From Algoriphagus sp. TR-M9 (GTDB lineage: Bacteria > Bacteroidota > Bacteroidia > Cytophagales > Cyclobacteriaceae): 64,000 nt of DNA. Numbering within the stretch: the first letter of the stretch is position 1; each line of letters opens with the position of its first letter. A program made the translations under genes and the position numbers. The notes beneath the pieces are model-generated. The model searched no databases and was not told where the DNA came from. It saw nothing but the letters and a program-made list of their open reading frames with translations. This document shows, one piece after another, positions 47,141 through 56,773 of this stretch. The stretch is taken from NCBI RefSeq assembly GCF_027594545.1, contig NZ_CP115160.1, forward strand, positions 4,646,501-4,710,500, given 5' to 3'.

Positions 47141-48259
47141 TTAATTAAATGGGTCTGAAAATTTTGGATTGTTTATAAATTCCTCATCTGTCAAGGTGTG
47201 TAGAAAGGCGATGATGGCCTTTTTTTCATCCTCACTCAGATGCAGTTTGACGGCATTGCTACCATCGGGAAGCTCATTGCTGGCTTCTAAAATCAATACA
47301 TCCAGCGTAGGGCTGTTTTGAATGTGATCGTTGTAATGATCGAGTACCTCTTCCAGTGTCTGGAACCTTCCATCATGCATGTAAGGCCCTGTCAACGCGA
47401 TATTCCTTAGCCCCGGGGCTTTGAATTTTCCCTGGTCAAAAGGGTTTTCAGTCACAGCCATCAAGCCAGTAGCTAGGTTTCCTTCTGCATCCAGACCATT
47501 GTTGTGAAATCCTGTAAATCCATTTGGATCACCTGCTGTCAGAAAACCCAGGTGACAGTCACCGCAATTTCCTCCACGCAACTGAAGGGAGGGCTCAGGA
47601 TGGGTAAAGAAGAGTTCAAGTCCCAGTTGCTCCCCGGGAGTCAGTTGAACCTCATTTCTGATCCAGGCGTCGAACTTGGAATTGGCAGAAAGCAGCGTAC
47701 GCTGAAACTGGGCCAAAGCCTTACCGATCAGCTCAGCGCTGATTTCCTCCTTGCCAAAGGCACTTTGGAACAAAGCCGGATACTGATCATCAGCTTGTAG
47801 CCGGCTCACTGCCTCCGCAATAGGCAGGTTCATTTCCCGTTCATCTTCTATGGGCTGAACAGCCTGCTCCTCAAGCGAAGCCGCTCGCCCGTTCCAAAAG
47901 AAGCGGTTTTGCCAGTGAAGATTGGAAAGTGACATGGCATTCATATCCCCGATGGAGTCATGAACACCAAAACTGAATTGATTGCCATCAGTAAAGGCTT
48001 TTTGCTGCTGGTGACAGGAGGCGCAGGAAATACTGCCGTCTGCCGATAGCTTTTTCTCATAGAAAAGCATACGGCCCAGCTGTACTCCTTGCTCCGTCAA
48101 AGGATTGTCAGCAGGCATGGCTACATTATTCGGAAAATAATCCGGTGCATCCAGGGAAATGGGTGTAGGTCCAGAAACTGGATTTTCCGACTTATTCCCG
48201 CAGGAAAGCAAGCCACACATGCAGACTAATCCCAGCCAGGCAGGAATTTGAATTCGCAT
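47141..48259 (-). CDS. Di-heme cytochrome c peroxidase/MauG-family lipoprotein (first copy in operon)
   Basis: A 372-residue protein with lipobox LLSC (Cys20), heme sites CASCH (79-83) and CGDCH (232-236), the tryptophan region RFFWNGRAASLEEQ, and PYMHDGRF near the C-terminal half. It is clearly diverged from the second copy, so this is not a recent duplication. It lies 44 bases downstream of the small Cys-containing gene and 24 upstream of the MbnP-like gene. It is likely to act in the periplasm, bound to a membrane by lipid, as MbnH-like modifying enzyme or as a peroxidase. Confidence 0.85.
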   Translation of the reverse strand: MRIQIPAWLGLVCMCGLLSCGNKSENPVSGPTPISLDAPDYFPNNVAMPADNPLTEQGVQLGRMLFYEKKLSADGSISCASCHQQQKAFTDGNQFSFGVHDSIGDMNAMSLSNLHWQNRFFWNGRAASLEEQAVQPIEDEREMNLPIAEAVSRLQADDQYPALFQSAFGKEEISAELIGKALAQFQRTLLSANSKFDAWIRNEVQLTPGEQLGLELFFTHPEPSLQLRGGNCGDCHLGFLTAGDPNGFTGFHNNGLDAEGNLATGLMAVTENPFDQGKFKAPGLRNIALTGPYMHDGRFQTLEEVLDHYNDHIQNSPTLDVLILEASNELPDGSNAVKLHLSEDEKKAIIAFLHTLTDEEFINNPKFSDPFN

Positions 48260-48303
48260 GAATAGAAAGTTTGATAAAAGAAATCGTTTACTCGATCAAA
48301 AAA

Positions 48304-48678
48304 TCACCCCTGTGGTGGATGTTCGATTTCTTTACTCAGGGTTTGGCCAAACCGGTTTTTGTAAAAAGCTTGATGAGCGATAGGCTGGGTAATATTTTCA
48401 GGGTGTTTGTAGCTAGGGGATGGATTCGGAATATAGAGTCCAAAATCCTGGCTGAAGGTAAGCGCGGTGTTGTTTTCCTGCCTTTCCTGTTCCTCTTTTA
48501 GTTTGGTAGCGAGATAGCACTTGCCGTCACAGTTTAGCATAGGCTTATCTGTATTGATACAGAAATTATCTATGATGTACTTTTGATTCATCGTGAAACT
48601 CACTTTGATCACCGAATACACCATGCTGTTCATTACCAAAACAGCGCAAAGCCATATGTAGAGTGAGCTTTTCAGCAT
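48304..48678 (-). CDS. Small membrane-anchored protein with CxGKC motif
   Basis: The ATG at 48678 gives 124 residues starting MLKSSLYIWLCAVLVMNSMVY, a single N-terminal membrane segment. A TTG three codons upstream is less likely. The soluble part contains NFCINTDKPMLNCDGKCYLATKL; the three cysteines are possible metal ligands or redox residues. It is not a family I can name, but similar NCxGKCYL proteins lie next to metal-related genes in Bacteroidota, from memory. A perfect TAnnTTTG match (TACTTTTG on the - strand) sits six bases before the ATG, though I see no matching upstream element. It is the first gene of the operon. Confidence 0.65.
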   Translation of the reverse strand: MLKSSLYIWLCAVLVMNSMVYSVIKVSFTMNQKYIIDNFCINTDKPMLNCDGKCYLATKLKEEQERQENNTALTFSQDFGLYIPNPSPSYKHPENITQPIAHQAFYKNRFGQTLSKEIEHPPQG

Positions 48679-48912
48679 TTGGCACAAAAGTAACTTGCAA
48701 AAGGTTTCAATGCTATGATTTTTATCAAATATCTGAATTTGATTTTATGTATGTCAGCTTCTATTCATTACTATTTTTTTGACAAGGTCAGAATTTTGGA
48801 AAATCCTGCATCAAATTCTGCAAATAATAAAGTCCATTGGTACTGATTTCCTTTTGATAAAGCATTTTTGGCTTTAAATTAAATTTTCCCTTCAACCCAA
48901 ATTTCCAAAACC

Positions 48913-49758
48913 ATGCGCCTATCTCATCTTCTGTTTTTTCTAGTCATTAATGCCACATTATCCCACGCGCAATTCATCCCAACTGGCACAGCTTATAAGC
49001 TGGTTTGGCAGGAGGAGTTTGATCAAGAGGGAGAAGTGAATTCTGATCTCTGGTCTTTCGAAGAAGGATTTAAAAGGAACAATGAACTACAGTGGTACCA
49101 AAAGAAAAATGCAGAGGTAAAAGACGGGAGGTTAGTGATCACCGGAAAAAGAGAGCAGGTCAAAAACAGCAATTTTGAGGCTGAAAGTACCGATTGGAGA
49201 AGAAATCGGGAGTATGCCGAATACAGCTCCTCTAGTATCAATACCCGCGGGAAATATGAGTTCCAATACGGCGTCATGGAGGTTCGGGCAAGGATCGATA
49301 CAGCCATGGGCCTATGGCCTGCAATCTGGACCTTGGGGATAAGCAAACCATGGCCTGCCAACGGTGAAATCGATGTAATGGAATATTACCGGGTGAAAGG
49401 CGAAGCTACAATTTTGGCCAATGCGGCTTGGGCTGACGAAGGGCAATACAATGCAAAATGGGATAATGCGAAAATTCCATTCAGTGACTTTCTGGAAAAG
49501 GACCCAGATTGGCCAAGTAAATTTCATCTTTGGAGAATGGAATGGACGGAAGATTCCATTAAACTCTTTTTGGACGACGAATTGCTAAATGAGATCGATC
49601 TGGCAAGAACTGTCAATCCAGATGGTTTCAATCCTTTTCATCAACCTCATTACATCCTGTTAAACCTTGCGATTGGTGGCAATAATGGTGGAGATCCTAG
49701 CACTACATCCTTTCCCAAACATTATCTGGTGGACTATGTGAGGGTTTATCAGAAGTAA
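48913..49758 (+). CDS. Secreted family GH16 glycoside hydrolase (laminarinase-like)
   Basis: A 281-residue protein with signal peptide MRLSHLLFFLVINATLSHA and a single GH16 fold. The catalytic motif ExDxxE is present as GEIDVMEYY, with nucleophile Glu152, Asp154 and acid/base Glu157, preceded by GLWPAIWTLG. The family cleaves beta-1,3 or beta-1,4 linkages in glucans and algal galactans; the overall pattern looks most like beta-1,3-glucanases, which is a judgement by eye. There is no sorting domain or carbohydrate-binding module. It is transcribed divergently from the MbnP-like operon. A weak promoter candidate is TTTG at 48853 with TAAATTTT at 48880, spaced 23 nt. Confidence 0.88.
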   Translation: MRLSHLLFFLVINATLSHAQFIPTGTAYKLVWQEEFDQEGEVNSDLWSFEEGFKRNNELQWYQKKNAEVKDGRLVITGKREQVKNSNFEAESTDWRRNREYAEYSSSSINTRGKYEFQYGVMEVRARIDTAMGLWPAIWTLGISKPWPANGEIDVMEYYRVKGEATILANAAWADEGQYNAKWDNAKIPFSDFLEKDPDWPSKFHLWRMEWTEDSIKLFLDDELLNEIDLARTVNPDGFNPFHQPHYILLNLAIGGNNGGDPSTTSFPKHYLVDYVRVYQK

Positions 49759-49981
49759 AGCAACAGGAGTATCATAGTGCCGTTTCTCAAGGGAAAATTG
49801 TGGAGCTAATAGATGTTAGAATTTAAACGAAAATGTATTGGTCTTTTTTCTTCCTTCATCAGCCACAGCGGGGGCACGGCTGTTATGGTATCAAATTCTT
49901 ACTACCTATAGTTTGTGTCTAATGGCACGGAAAAATGTACTATACAAGACTTAGGGATAGGGAATAGTGTAGTTGTATTTT

Positions 49982-50019
49982 GTGCCCTCTGCGCCACGCT
50001 CTGTGCACACTATGGTTAG
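49982..50019 (+). repeat. Intergenic repeat-like element, first copy
   Basis: The stretch starting GTGCCCTCTGCG and ending ATGGTTAGA resembles 50871-50909 at most positions, in the same orientation on the other side of rluF. It is possibly part of a dispersed non-coding repeat family. Confidence 0.4.
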
Positions 50020-50020
50020 A

Positions 50021-50752
50021 TCAATCAAAAGTCTTCGAACTATCCGCAATCATCTCGTTGATTTCAGCTAGTTCCTTTTCCGTCAGGTCACGCCACTTGC
50101 CCACCGGAATGTCCAAGTGTACATTCATGATCCGGATACGCTTTAGCTGCACAACTTTGAATCCAAAATGCTCACACATTCTGCGGATCTGTCTGTTCAG
50201 CCCTTGAGTTAGAATGATCCGGAACTTGAATTTGCTGATTCGCTCCACCTTGCAGGGATCTGTCACAGTATCCAAAATCGGAACCCCGGCACCCATGCCC
50301 TGTAAGAACTTTTCATGAATAGGTTTATCCACAGTGACTATGTACTCCTTTTCGTGATTGTTTTTGGAGCGGAGTATCTTGTTTACAATATCCCCCTCGC
50401 TGGTTAAAAAAATCAGACCTTCGCTGTCCTTATCCAATCTTCCTATTGGGAAAATACGCTGGGGATGACCTATATAATCGATGATATTGTCCTTTTCACC
50501 TTTTGTATCTGTAGTACTTACTATGCCTACAGGTTTGTTAAATGCGATATAGGTATGGGTTTCCTTGGGCTTGCCCACGGGTTCTCCATCCACAGCCACC
50601 ACATCATTAGGTCCCACTTTGGTGCCGAGCTCGGGGATTTTACCATTGATGGTAATTCGGCCTTCTTCCAAGAGTTTGTCTGCCCCGCGCCTGGAGCAAA
50701 AGCCCACTTCGCTGAGGTATTTATTGATTCGTATATAATGAACTTCTTCCAC
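50021..50752 (-). CDS. rluF: 23S rRNA pseudouridine synthase, RluF type
   Basis: A 243-residue protein with an N-terminal S4 RNA-binding domain ([21 protein letters not shown]) and the RsuA/RluB/E/F catalytic domain. The active-site motif [10 protein letters not shown] carries the catalytic Asp107, and the later motif [17 protein letters not shown] is typical of RluF, which modifies U2604 of 23S rRNA in E. coli. The exact target cannot be read from sequence alone. It stands alone, flanked by two related intergenic repeat-like elements. Confidence 0.85.
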   Translation of the reverse strand: MEEVHYIRINKYLSEVGFCSRRGADKLLEEGRITINGKIPELGTKVGPNDVVAVDGEPVGKPKETHTYIAFNKPVGIVSTTDTKGEKDNIIDYIGHPQRIFPIGRLDKDSEGLIFLTSEGDIVNKILRSKNNHEKEYIVTVDKPIHEKFLQGMGAGVPILDTVTDPCKVERISKFKFRIILTQGLNRQIRRMCEHFGFKVVQLKRIRIMNVHLDIPVGKWRDLTEKELAEINEMIADSSKTFD

Positions 50753-50798
50753 AGGAAATCGAAAATGGATTAAAGTTGCAAGTTAAGGAATAGAAATT

Positions 50799-50910
50799 TA
50801 CCGCGGTGAACACGGAGGACTGTGTAGAGAGTACTACTGATTATTTGAATCACTCAACTCCAAATAAGATGTGTCCCTCCGCGTCACTCTTTGTGCACTT
50901 TGTGGTTAAA
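50799..50910. repeat. MITE-like intergenic element upstream of rluF
   Basis: The left end (TTTACCGCGGTGAACACGG) and the reverse complement of the right end (TTTAACCACAAAGTGCACAA) are alike, so the about 110-bp segment has imperfect inverted ends and no coding content of its own. Such elements are scattered in many genomes; mobility is not shown. Confidence 0.35.
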
Positions 50911-50913
50911 AAC

Positions 50914-50947
50914 AAAAAAAAGCGCAAAACCGAAGTCTTGCGCTTTT
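50914..50947 (-). terminator. Terminator of the M23 peptidase gene
   Basis: A 10-bp stem (AAAAGCGCAA / TTGCGCTTTT) is followed on the - strand by a run of T, 20 bases after the stop codon. Confidence 0.8.
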
Positions 50948-50966
50948 CTATGAATGTTTTTAAAGC

Positions 50967-52274
50967 CTACTCGCTTTTTGCAGGAACTGCCGGTTTTGGA
51001 GTTTCTGCAAATAATACCTCTGGATCGCCCGGCAGTTTGATAGCCGCTAGTTTTTCCATGTACTCAGTTTTGGTGGATTCGAAAGCCAGTTTGTTTGCAG
51101 AAGAGATAGGTTCAGAAGGTGGGATTTTTTCTTTCAACCAATCTTCCTGCTTGCCATTCTTCCAAAATCTAAAGCAAAGGTGTGGTCCTGTGGCCAATCC
51201 AGTGCTACCTACATAGCCGATCACTTGACCCTGCCTGATTCTGGTTCCGGGCTTAATGCCTTTTGCGATCTTGGACATGTGTAGGTATTGCGTAGTGTAG
51301 GTGCCGTTATGCTTGATTTTTACATAATTCCCATTGCCGGAAGTGTAACTCGCATGCGTCACGGTTCCTTCACCTACGGAGCGGATTTCGGTTCCCCTAG
51401 GCGCAGCGTAGTCAGTGCCCAAGTGAGCTTTGTATCGTTTTTGGACTGGGTGAAACCTTCTTAAGTTGTATCTGGAACTGATCCGGGTGTACTTCAATGG
51501 GTCTCTTAGAAATGCCTTTTTGAAGCTCTCTCCATTTTGATCAAAGAAATTGACCTCTCCGTTTTGTTCAAAAGGGATCGCATAGTATGGCACTCCTTTG
51601 TGTTCAAAATAGGCAGTTTGGATGTCAGAAACTCCGACTACCACTCCATCTATCACTTTTTCCTCATAGGATACCTTGAACTTATCTCCCTTTTGCAAAG
51701 CTCCAAAATCAATGGACCAGCCATAAAGATCAGCAAATTGATCAATGATATCGTAGGTCACTCCCTGATTTCCCATATCCACAGCGAGATTGGAAGCGAT
51801 GATTCCCCCGGCTTCCTTTGTTCTGAACGACGCGGGTTTTTCTGCCTTGTAAATATCGATGGAATCCAAGTTGAACACCACGTATTCGGCTGGATTGGGT
51901 TCGTAAATGAAGAACTGTGCTTTGGTGGAGTCCGATGGGGTTACCACCGTGAATTTTTTGTCAGCAGCGATGCCTCTTACATCAAAAATCTCCTTGGATT
52001 TTTTGGCGATTTCGTCGATGATCTGATAAGGGACATTGAAAGGTGCAAGAATGGATCCTAAAGTCTGGTTTTTTCTGACGGTTCCTTCTACAATATTCAG
52101 CCCGGTGACATTGATTCCGTACAGGAATACCTGGTTTTCCAGGGAATCAATCAGTGGTGGTTCCACGATCTCAGGCTCCTTTTCGGCTTGAAAAGGCAGG
52201 CTGAAAAATTGGAGCGAAGATGCTGCGCCTATGGTGATAACGAGTGCAGCAATTCCTATCCAAATCTTTTTCAT
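50967..52274 (-). CDS. M23-family peptidoglycan endopeptidase (MepM-like)
   Basis: A 435-residue protein with one N-terminal membrane anchor or uncleaved signal (about 1-25), an OapA/LysM-like N-terminal region, and a C-terminal M23 domain. The first metal motif is HLGTD (His284, Asp288) and the catalytic His332 lies in QYLHMSK. The last motif, HxH in most members, reads GPHLCFRFWKNGK, with Cys367 in place of the second histidine, a variant I believe to be common in Bacteroidota. It is expected to cut peptide cross-links in the cell wall during growth. It has its own terminator and no operon partner. Confidence 0.88.
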   Translation of the reverse strand: MKKIWIGIAALVITIGAASSLQFFSLPFQAEKEPEIVEPPLIDSLENQVFLYGINVTGLNIVEGTVRKNQTLGSILAPFNVPYQIIDEIAKKSKEIFDVRGIAADKKFTVVTPSDSTKAQFFIYEPNPAEYVVFNLDSIDIYKAEKPASFRTKEAGGIIASNLAVDMGNQGVTYDIIDQFADLYGWSIDFGALQKGDKFKVSYEEKVIDGVVVGVSDIQTAYFEHKGVPYYAIPFEQNGEVNFFDQNGESFKKAFLRDPLKYTRISSRYNLRRFHPVQKRYKAHLGTDYAAPRGTEIRSVGEGTVTHASYTSGNGNYVKIKHNGTYTTQYLHMSKIAKGIKPGTRIRQGQVIGYVGSTGLATGPHLCFRFWKNGKQEDWLKEKIPPSEPISSANKLAFESTKTEYMEKLAAIKLPGDPEVLFAETPKPAVPAKSE

Positions 52275-52586
52275 TAATCTATAGTATTAGGGGAATTTTT
52301 GAAATTTAGCTCAAAGAAGCAAAAAAGGGCTTTTAATCCAAGTTTTGGGGCATAAACCTTTTGTTTGCTGCTGGACAATTATTATACCAACGACGGGTTC
52401 TGGAGAAATATTTCATTTGGCTCCCCCTTCTGACAGTTTGGGAGTATTTACGTTTTGTTGAAGAATTAAGCCCTTTTGTAGATGAATTGCGAAGAAATTT
52501 TTGAAAATAATGCTAATCCTCCAATGAATCCTGTATTCTCACAGTCATTTCTTTATCTTTGACATCCCAAAAAAAACTAAAATATC
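52275..52586 (+). promoter_or_regulatory. Intergenic region with candidate aspS promoter
   Basis: A perfect TAnnTTTG element, TATCTTTG, lies at 52554-52561. The upstream element is weak (CTG at 52531). Transcription would start near 52568, leaving a leader of about 19 nt. The rest of this divergent spacer between the M23 gene and aspS shows nothing recognisable. Confidence 0.5.
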
Positions 52587-54341
52587 ATGCTGAGAACGCA
52601 TACTTGTGGCGAGCTTCGCCTGGATCAGGTCAATCAGGAAGTAACACTTGCCGGCTGGGTGCAGCGCGTCAGAAATAAAGGTGGATTGATCTGGGTGGAT
52701 CTTCGGGATCGATACGGATTGACTCAATTAATATTTGAAGAGGAATCCAGCGAAAAAGCATTGTTGGAAAAAGCAGAAACCCTAGGTCGGGAATTCGTAG
52801 TGCAAGCTACCGGAACCGTGATCGAGCGGACTTCCAAAAATGATAAAATACCTACAGGTGCGATAGAAATCAAGGTAAAAACCCTGAAAGTCCTCAATGC
52901 TGCTAAAGTCCCTCCATTTATCATTGAGGACGAAACTGACGGTGGCGATGAGCTGCGTATGAAATACCGGTACCTGGATCTGCGTAGAAATGTGGTGCGT
53001 GAAAAACTGCAACTTCGTCACAAGATGATGCAGGAGACCCGGAAATACATGGATGCCCAAAATTTCATAGAGGTGGAAACGCCTGTTTTGATCAAATCCA
53101 CTCCGGAAGGAGCGCGTGACTTCGTAGTGCCTAGCCGTACCAATCCAGGTGAATTTTACGCCTTGCCACAGTCTCCACAGACCTTCAAGCAGCTGCTGAT
53201 GGTCTCTGGCTTTGACCGGTATTTCCAGATTGTAAAGTGCTTCCGTGACGAAGATTTGAGAGCAGACCGACAGCCTGAATTTACCCAGATTGACTGCGAG
53301 ATGGCCTTCGTAGACCAAGAGGATATTTTAAGCACTTTCGAAGGGCTGACCAAGCATTTATTCAGTACGGTGAAAGGGGTGGAACTGGAAGAGGTGAAGC
53401 GTATGACCTTTGCAGATGCCATGAAGTATTATGGTAACGATAAGCCGGATCTTCGCTTTGATATGAAATTTGTGGAGCTGAATGAGGTAGCTAAAGGCAA
53501 GGGTTTTGGCATTTTTGACAATGCGGAGTTGGTCGTAGGTATCTGTGCCAAAGGCGCCGCGGAATATACCCGTAAGCAACTGGATGCGCTGACAGACTGG
53601 GTCAAACGCCCGCAGATAGGAGCCAAAGGCATGGTTTACGCCAAATACACTGCAGACGGTACGATCAAATCTACCGTGGATAAATTTTATTCTGCCGAAG
53701 ACTTACAGGCTTGGGCAGCCACTTTCGAAGCAGAACCTGGAGACTTGATGTTGATCCTTAGTGGTGACGCGGATAAGGTACGCAAGCAGCTTTCTGAGCT
53801 TCGCTTGAAAATGGGCGAGGACTTGGGATTAAGAGATAGAAATGTATTTAAGCCACTTTGGGTGATGGATTTTCCGCTCTTGGAATGGGATGAGGAAACC
53901 CAACGCTACCATGCCATGCACCACCCATTTACCTCACCAAAGAAAGAAGATATTCCATTATTGGATGCAGACCCGGGAGCCGTCAGAGCCAATGCCTATG
54001 ACTTGGTAATAAATGGAGTTGAAATCGGAGGAGGATCTATCCGTATCCACGACAAAGCCACCCAGCAACTGATGTTTAAGCACCTTGGTTTCTCGGAAGA
54101 TGAAGCCCAAAAGCAATTCGGGTTCCTGATGGAAGCCTTTGAATATGGTGCACCGCCACATGGTGGAATTGCCTTTGGCTTTGATAGACTCTGTGCGATT
54201 TTTGGAGGTTCGGATTCTATCAGAGATTACATTGCCTTCCCGAAAAATAACTCCGGTCGTGATGTGATGATAGATTCTCCAAGCAGTATTGCTGATGAGC
54301 AATTGACAGAGCTTTCCATACGACTGGCAGTGAAAGAATAG
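52587..54341 (+). CDS. aspS: Aspartyl-tRNA synthetase
   Basis: A 584-residue class II aminoacyl-tRNA synthetase of the bacterial AspRS type. It has an N-terminal OB-fold anticodon-binding domain ([21 protein letters not shown]...[12 protein letters not shown]). Its core carries motif 2 [18 protein letters not shown] and motif 3 GIAFGFDRL, with the bacterial GAD insertion domain between them. It charges tRNA-Asp, and in organisms lacking AsnRS it may also charge tRNA-Asn; nothing here decides that. Length is normal for the family. Confidence 0.97.
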   Translation: MLRTHTCGELRLDQVNQEVTLAGWVQRVRNKGGLIWVDLRDRYGLTQLIFEEESSEKALLEKAETLGREFVVQATGTVIERTSKNDKIPTGAIEIKVKTLKVLNAAKVPPFIIEDETDGGDELRMKYRYLDLRRNVVREKLQLRHKMMQETRKYMDAQNFIEVETPVLIKSTPEGARDFVVPSRTNPGEFYALPQSPQTFKQLLMVSGFDRYFQIVKCFRDEDLRADRQPEFTQIDCEMAFVDQEDILSTFEGLTKHLFSTVKGVELEEVKRMTFADAMKYYGNDKPDLRFDMKFVELNEVAKGKGFGIFDNAELVVGICAKGAAEYTRKQLDALTDWVKRPQIGAKGMVYAKYTADGTIKSTVDKFYSAEDLQAWAATFEAEPGDLMLILSGDADKVRKQLSELRLKMGEDLGLRDRNVFKPLWVMDFPLLEWDEETQRYHAMHHPFTSPKKEDIPLLDADPGAVRANAYDLVINGVEIGGGSIRIHDKATQQLMFKHLGFSEDEAQKQFGFLMEAFEYGAPPHGGIAFGFDRLCAIFGGSDSIRDYIAFPKNNSGRDVMIDSPSSIADEQLTELSIRLAVKE

Positions 54342-54435
54342 GAACGGGTAGAGCTAGAAACTTTTCGGTCTATGGGGACATTGTCCGGGAAGGGGTACGA
54401 ACAGTTTCTAACCCATGCAAACAAAGCAAAATGAG

Positions 54436-54468
54436 AAGGCTGTCTCAGCGTTGAGGCAGCCTTTTTTT
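54436..54468 (+). terminator. Terminator of aspS
   Basis: A 12-bp stem AAGGCTGTCTCA / TGAGGCAGCCTT (one G-U pair), loop GCGT, then seven T. It lies about 95 bases after the stop. Confidence 0.9.
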
Positions 54469-54762
54469 GCCTAAACTTATTGGAAGCTACCACTACCTGG
54501 GATAGTAACCTTTTCAAATTTTACTTTTGGATTATACGCTTTGTTACCAAAAAAAGCCAAAACCTAAATGGATTTGCCCAAGACAAACATTTGGGCTACA
54601 TCTGTTATCCGTCACTCGTGCTGAGCGAAGCCGAATAACCGGTCCTCTGACCAGGTGAGCAAAGAATTGGTGGATACTGGCATCATTCCGTATATTCATG
54701 TTTTATTTTTACCTTAACGGGTAATACAGTTTTTTGAATTGAGATATTTAAATCTACTTCCA

Positions 54763-55821
54763 GTGAAAAAGCCAACTAAAAAATCTCTACTATTATTTCT
54801 ATCCTTGCTGGTAATTGCAAGTTTTTCTACTCTAGAAAGCCTCAAGGCCCAGGGAGCCCAAAAAGTCTTTAACCCCATGTATGAGGACTATTACGATAGT
54901 CTGAAAAATATGGACTACCCTTACTTTTTCCCGATTTTAGGAAAAGGCGCCTATTCCAGAGGGTATGACTTGCAGCATGCCTGGGGAGCCAGTGCTATCT
55001 ATTTTACCCAGCAGCAGCAGATTTTAATAGAAAGTACTTCAGTAGGTTTTGGCGGGTCAGAGCTAGTAGATATCAGTGATTTTATCAATTTTGGACCAAC
55101 CATTGCGACCACCAATGCCTACTCTTTTCGCCCTGATTTTTGGATACTTCCCTTTGTGAACGTCTATGGGATATTAGGAGGGGGCACTACCACTACAGAA
55201 GTGACCTTATTGGATCCTGTTTCGTTTGAGACCGCCCAGAATTTCGCAGTAGATAGTTATGGATTAGGGATTACACTCACAGGTGCCGTAGGGCCAGTCT
55301 GGCTCGCCTGGGATAATAATTACAACTTTGCCGATGTGGAAGTGGTGGTGGAGCCTGTTCCGGCCTTTAACAGTAGTTTTCGTGTAGGACATACCATTCC
55401 CTCCATCAATAACCCCCAGCGTAACCTCTCAGTATGGGCAGGTACCTTTTTTCAGATCATTCAAAATGATACCCAGGGAAGTATACCGGTTTCGGACTTG
55501 GTGCCTGAGCTAGGTGATGGAGCTCTAATCGACCGATTGAACGAATGGGCAGATGGTTTGCCTCCTGCTCAGCGCGTGGTAGTCAAGCAAATCATAGACA
55601 AATTGGATGAAGCTGCCTCCGGAATAGACCCAGAAAATGCGATGATAGAGTATAAACTGGATAAAAAAGTAGCCGCTCCTTTTAATTTGATCTTTGGTGC
55701 CCAATACCAATTCAATAAACGCTGGATTTTACGATCTGAGCTTGGAGTTTTTGGAAAGCGCTCGCAGTTTCTGTTAAATCTTAACTATAGGATTCCTGGT
55801 ATTTTCAAAACCAAAAAATAG
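54763..55821 (+). CDS. Uncharacterised outer-membrane beta-barrel protein
   Basis: No ATG is available near the start. The GTG at 54763 gives a clean signal peptide (MKKPTKKSLLLFLSLLVIASFS...LKAQ), so I prefer it over the TTG at 54739. The 352-residue protein has alternating-pattern beta strands, a helical charged insert (about VVVKQIIDKLDEAASGIDPENA) and a C-terminal strand with aromatics, all consistent with an outer-membrane barrel. I do not recognise the family. It is followed 43 bases later by another predicted barrel, with which it may share a transcript. Confidence 0.7.
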   Translation: MKKPTKKSLLLFLSLLVIASFSTLESLKAQGAQKVFNPMYEDYYDSLKNMDYPYFFPILGKGAYSRGYDLQHAWGASAIYFTQQQQILIESTSVGFGGSELVDISDFINFGPTIATTNAYSFRPDFWILPFVNVYGILGGGTTTTEVTLLDPVSFETAQNFAVDSYGLGITLTGAVGPVWLAWDNNYNFADVEVVVEPVPAFNSSFRVGHTIPSINNPQRNLSVWAGTFFQIIQNDTQGSIPVSDLVPELGDGALIDRLNEWADGLPPAQRVVVKQIIDKLDEAASGIDPENAMIEYKLDKKVAAPFNLIFGAQYQFNKRWILRSELGVFGKRSQFLLNLNYRIPGIFKTKK

Positions 55822-55864
55822 GGCCAGATTACACTTCACCTCTTATTACTAATTCCCATGCCCC

Positions 55865-56569
55865 ATGCTCAGGTCACATAAGTTTTTGTTTCTATTCCTG
55901 TTTTTTGTCCTCCTGTCCGGCAGTACCAAATCGCAGGTGATTATGAGTTTGCTCTTCGGTGATGATCTGAACAATGAAAACAACATGTTTGGTCTCCATA
56001 TGAACTACAGCTGGAATAACATGACCAACCTACCTGAAAGTGAAGCCATGGCCAATTTCAACTTGGGACTGTTTTTTACGCATAAGTTTGAAAATAACTG
56101 GCAGCTAAATGTGGATATGCTGGCCAAATATCGCAGGGGAGCCTCAGGCATACCAGCCTACGATCTGGGAGATGAAAATCTCAACGATTACTATGGAAGT
56201 ACCGACTTTACCCGCAGCATTAAATACCTGAGCCTGCCCATTACCATGCGCTATGAATTGCCAAAACGGGTGTTTTTGGAGCTAGGGCCACAGGTTTCCT
56301 TTAGGCTAAAGGCCATAGATGAATTTGAGGCTGAGCTACCCCAAGGGGATATCACGCTCGATGTGGATATCCACGATGAGGTGCAGAGGTTTGATTTCGG
56401 GTATGTGGCGGGGATAGGGTGGTTCTTTGACAAAGAGTCCCTGAATGCCATAGGTTTTCGATATAACGGAGGCTTCACCGACGTGATGAAAAACGATGCC
56501 AACAAACAAGCCCATCAGCAATGGGGATTCTTCTGTAACCTGCCCATAGGCAGAGGGAAGATGGAATAA
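55865..56569 (+). CDS. Porin-family outer-membrane beta-barrel protein
   Basis: A 234-residue protein with signal peptide MLRSHKFLFLFLFFVLLSGS and a small barrel of the outer-membrane beta-barrel (PorT/OmpA-like transmembrane) kind: repeated strands such as YLSLPITMRYELPKRVFLELG and a C-terminal GIGWFF/GFRYNGGF pair. The function is unknown. An overlapping upstream ATG at 55858 is out of frame and not used. Confidence 0.7.
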   Translation: MLRSHKFLFLFLFFVLLSGSTKSQVIMSLLFGDDLNNENNMFGLHMNYSWNNMTNLPESEAMANFNLGLFFTHKFENNWQLNVDMLAKYRRGASGIPAYDLGDENLNDYYGSTDFTRSIKYLSLPITMRYELPKRVFLELGPQVSFRLKAIDEFEAELPQGDITLDVDIHDEVQRFDFGYVAGIGWFFDKESLNAIGFRYNGGFTDVMKNDANKQAHQQWGFFCNLPIGRGKME

Positions 56570-56650
56570 ATAGGGCATGCTCCCGGAGCATCTCGAAGTA
56601 TGGGGAAATATAGTATATTGAACTATTGAATCCTTAATCTACTCCTGCCC

Positions 56651-56773
56651 ATGAAATCGAGCATGTCGGAAGCGACACACAGAGGGATGATTATCTCCCA
56701 GGCGATATTCCATACCGTTTCCTTCGTCACGGGACAGGTTGTGGCCTTTAAAAGACAAATTATAAACACATGA
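56651..56773 (+). CDS. Possible 40-residue small ORF overlapping the next start
   Basis: An open frame starting ATGAAATCGAGC encodes 40 residues (MKSSMSEATHRGMIISQ...) and its TGA overlaps the ATG of the lipoprotein gene at 56770 (ATGA). It could be a leader peptide, a remnant, or part of a repeat; its first 13 bases are also the first 13 of the 123-bp insertion at 10794. Evidence for translation is weak. Confidence 0.2.
   Translation: MKSSMSEATHRGMIISQAIFHTVSFVTGQVVAFKRQIINT

Noticed and set aside
54600..54660. Intergenic stretch resembling dispersed 'TGAGCGAAGCCGAA' elements seen in other genomes.
   Set aside because: Only one copy is visible here, so a repeat cannot be supported from this window.
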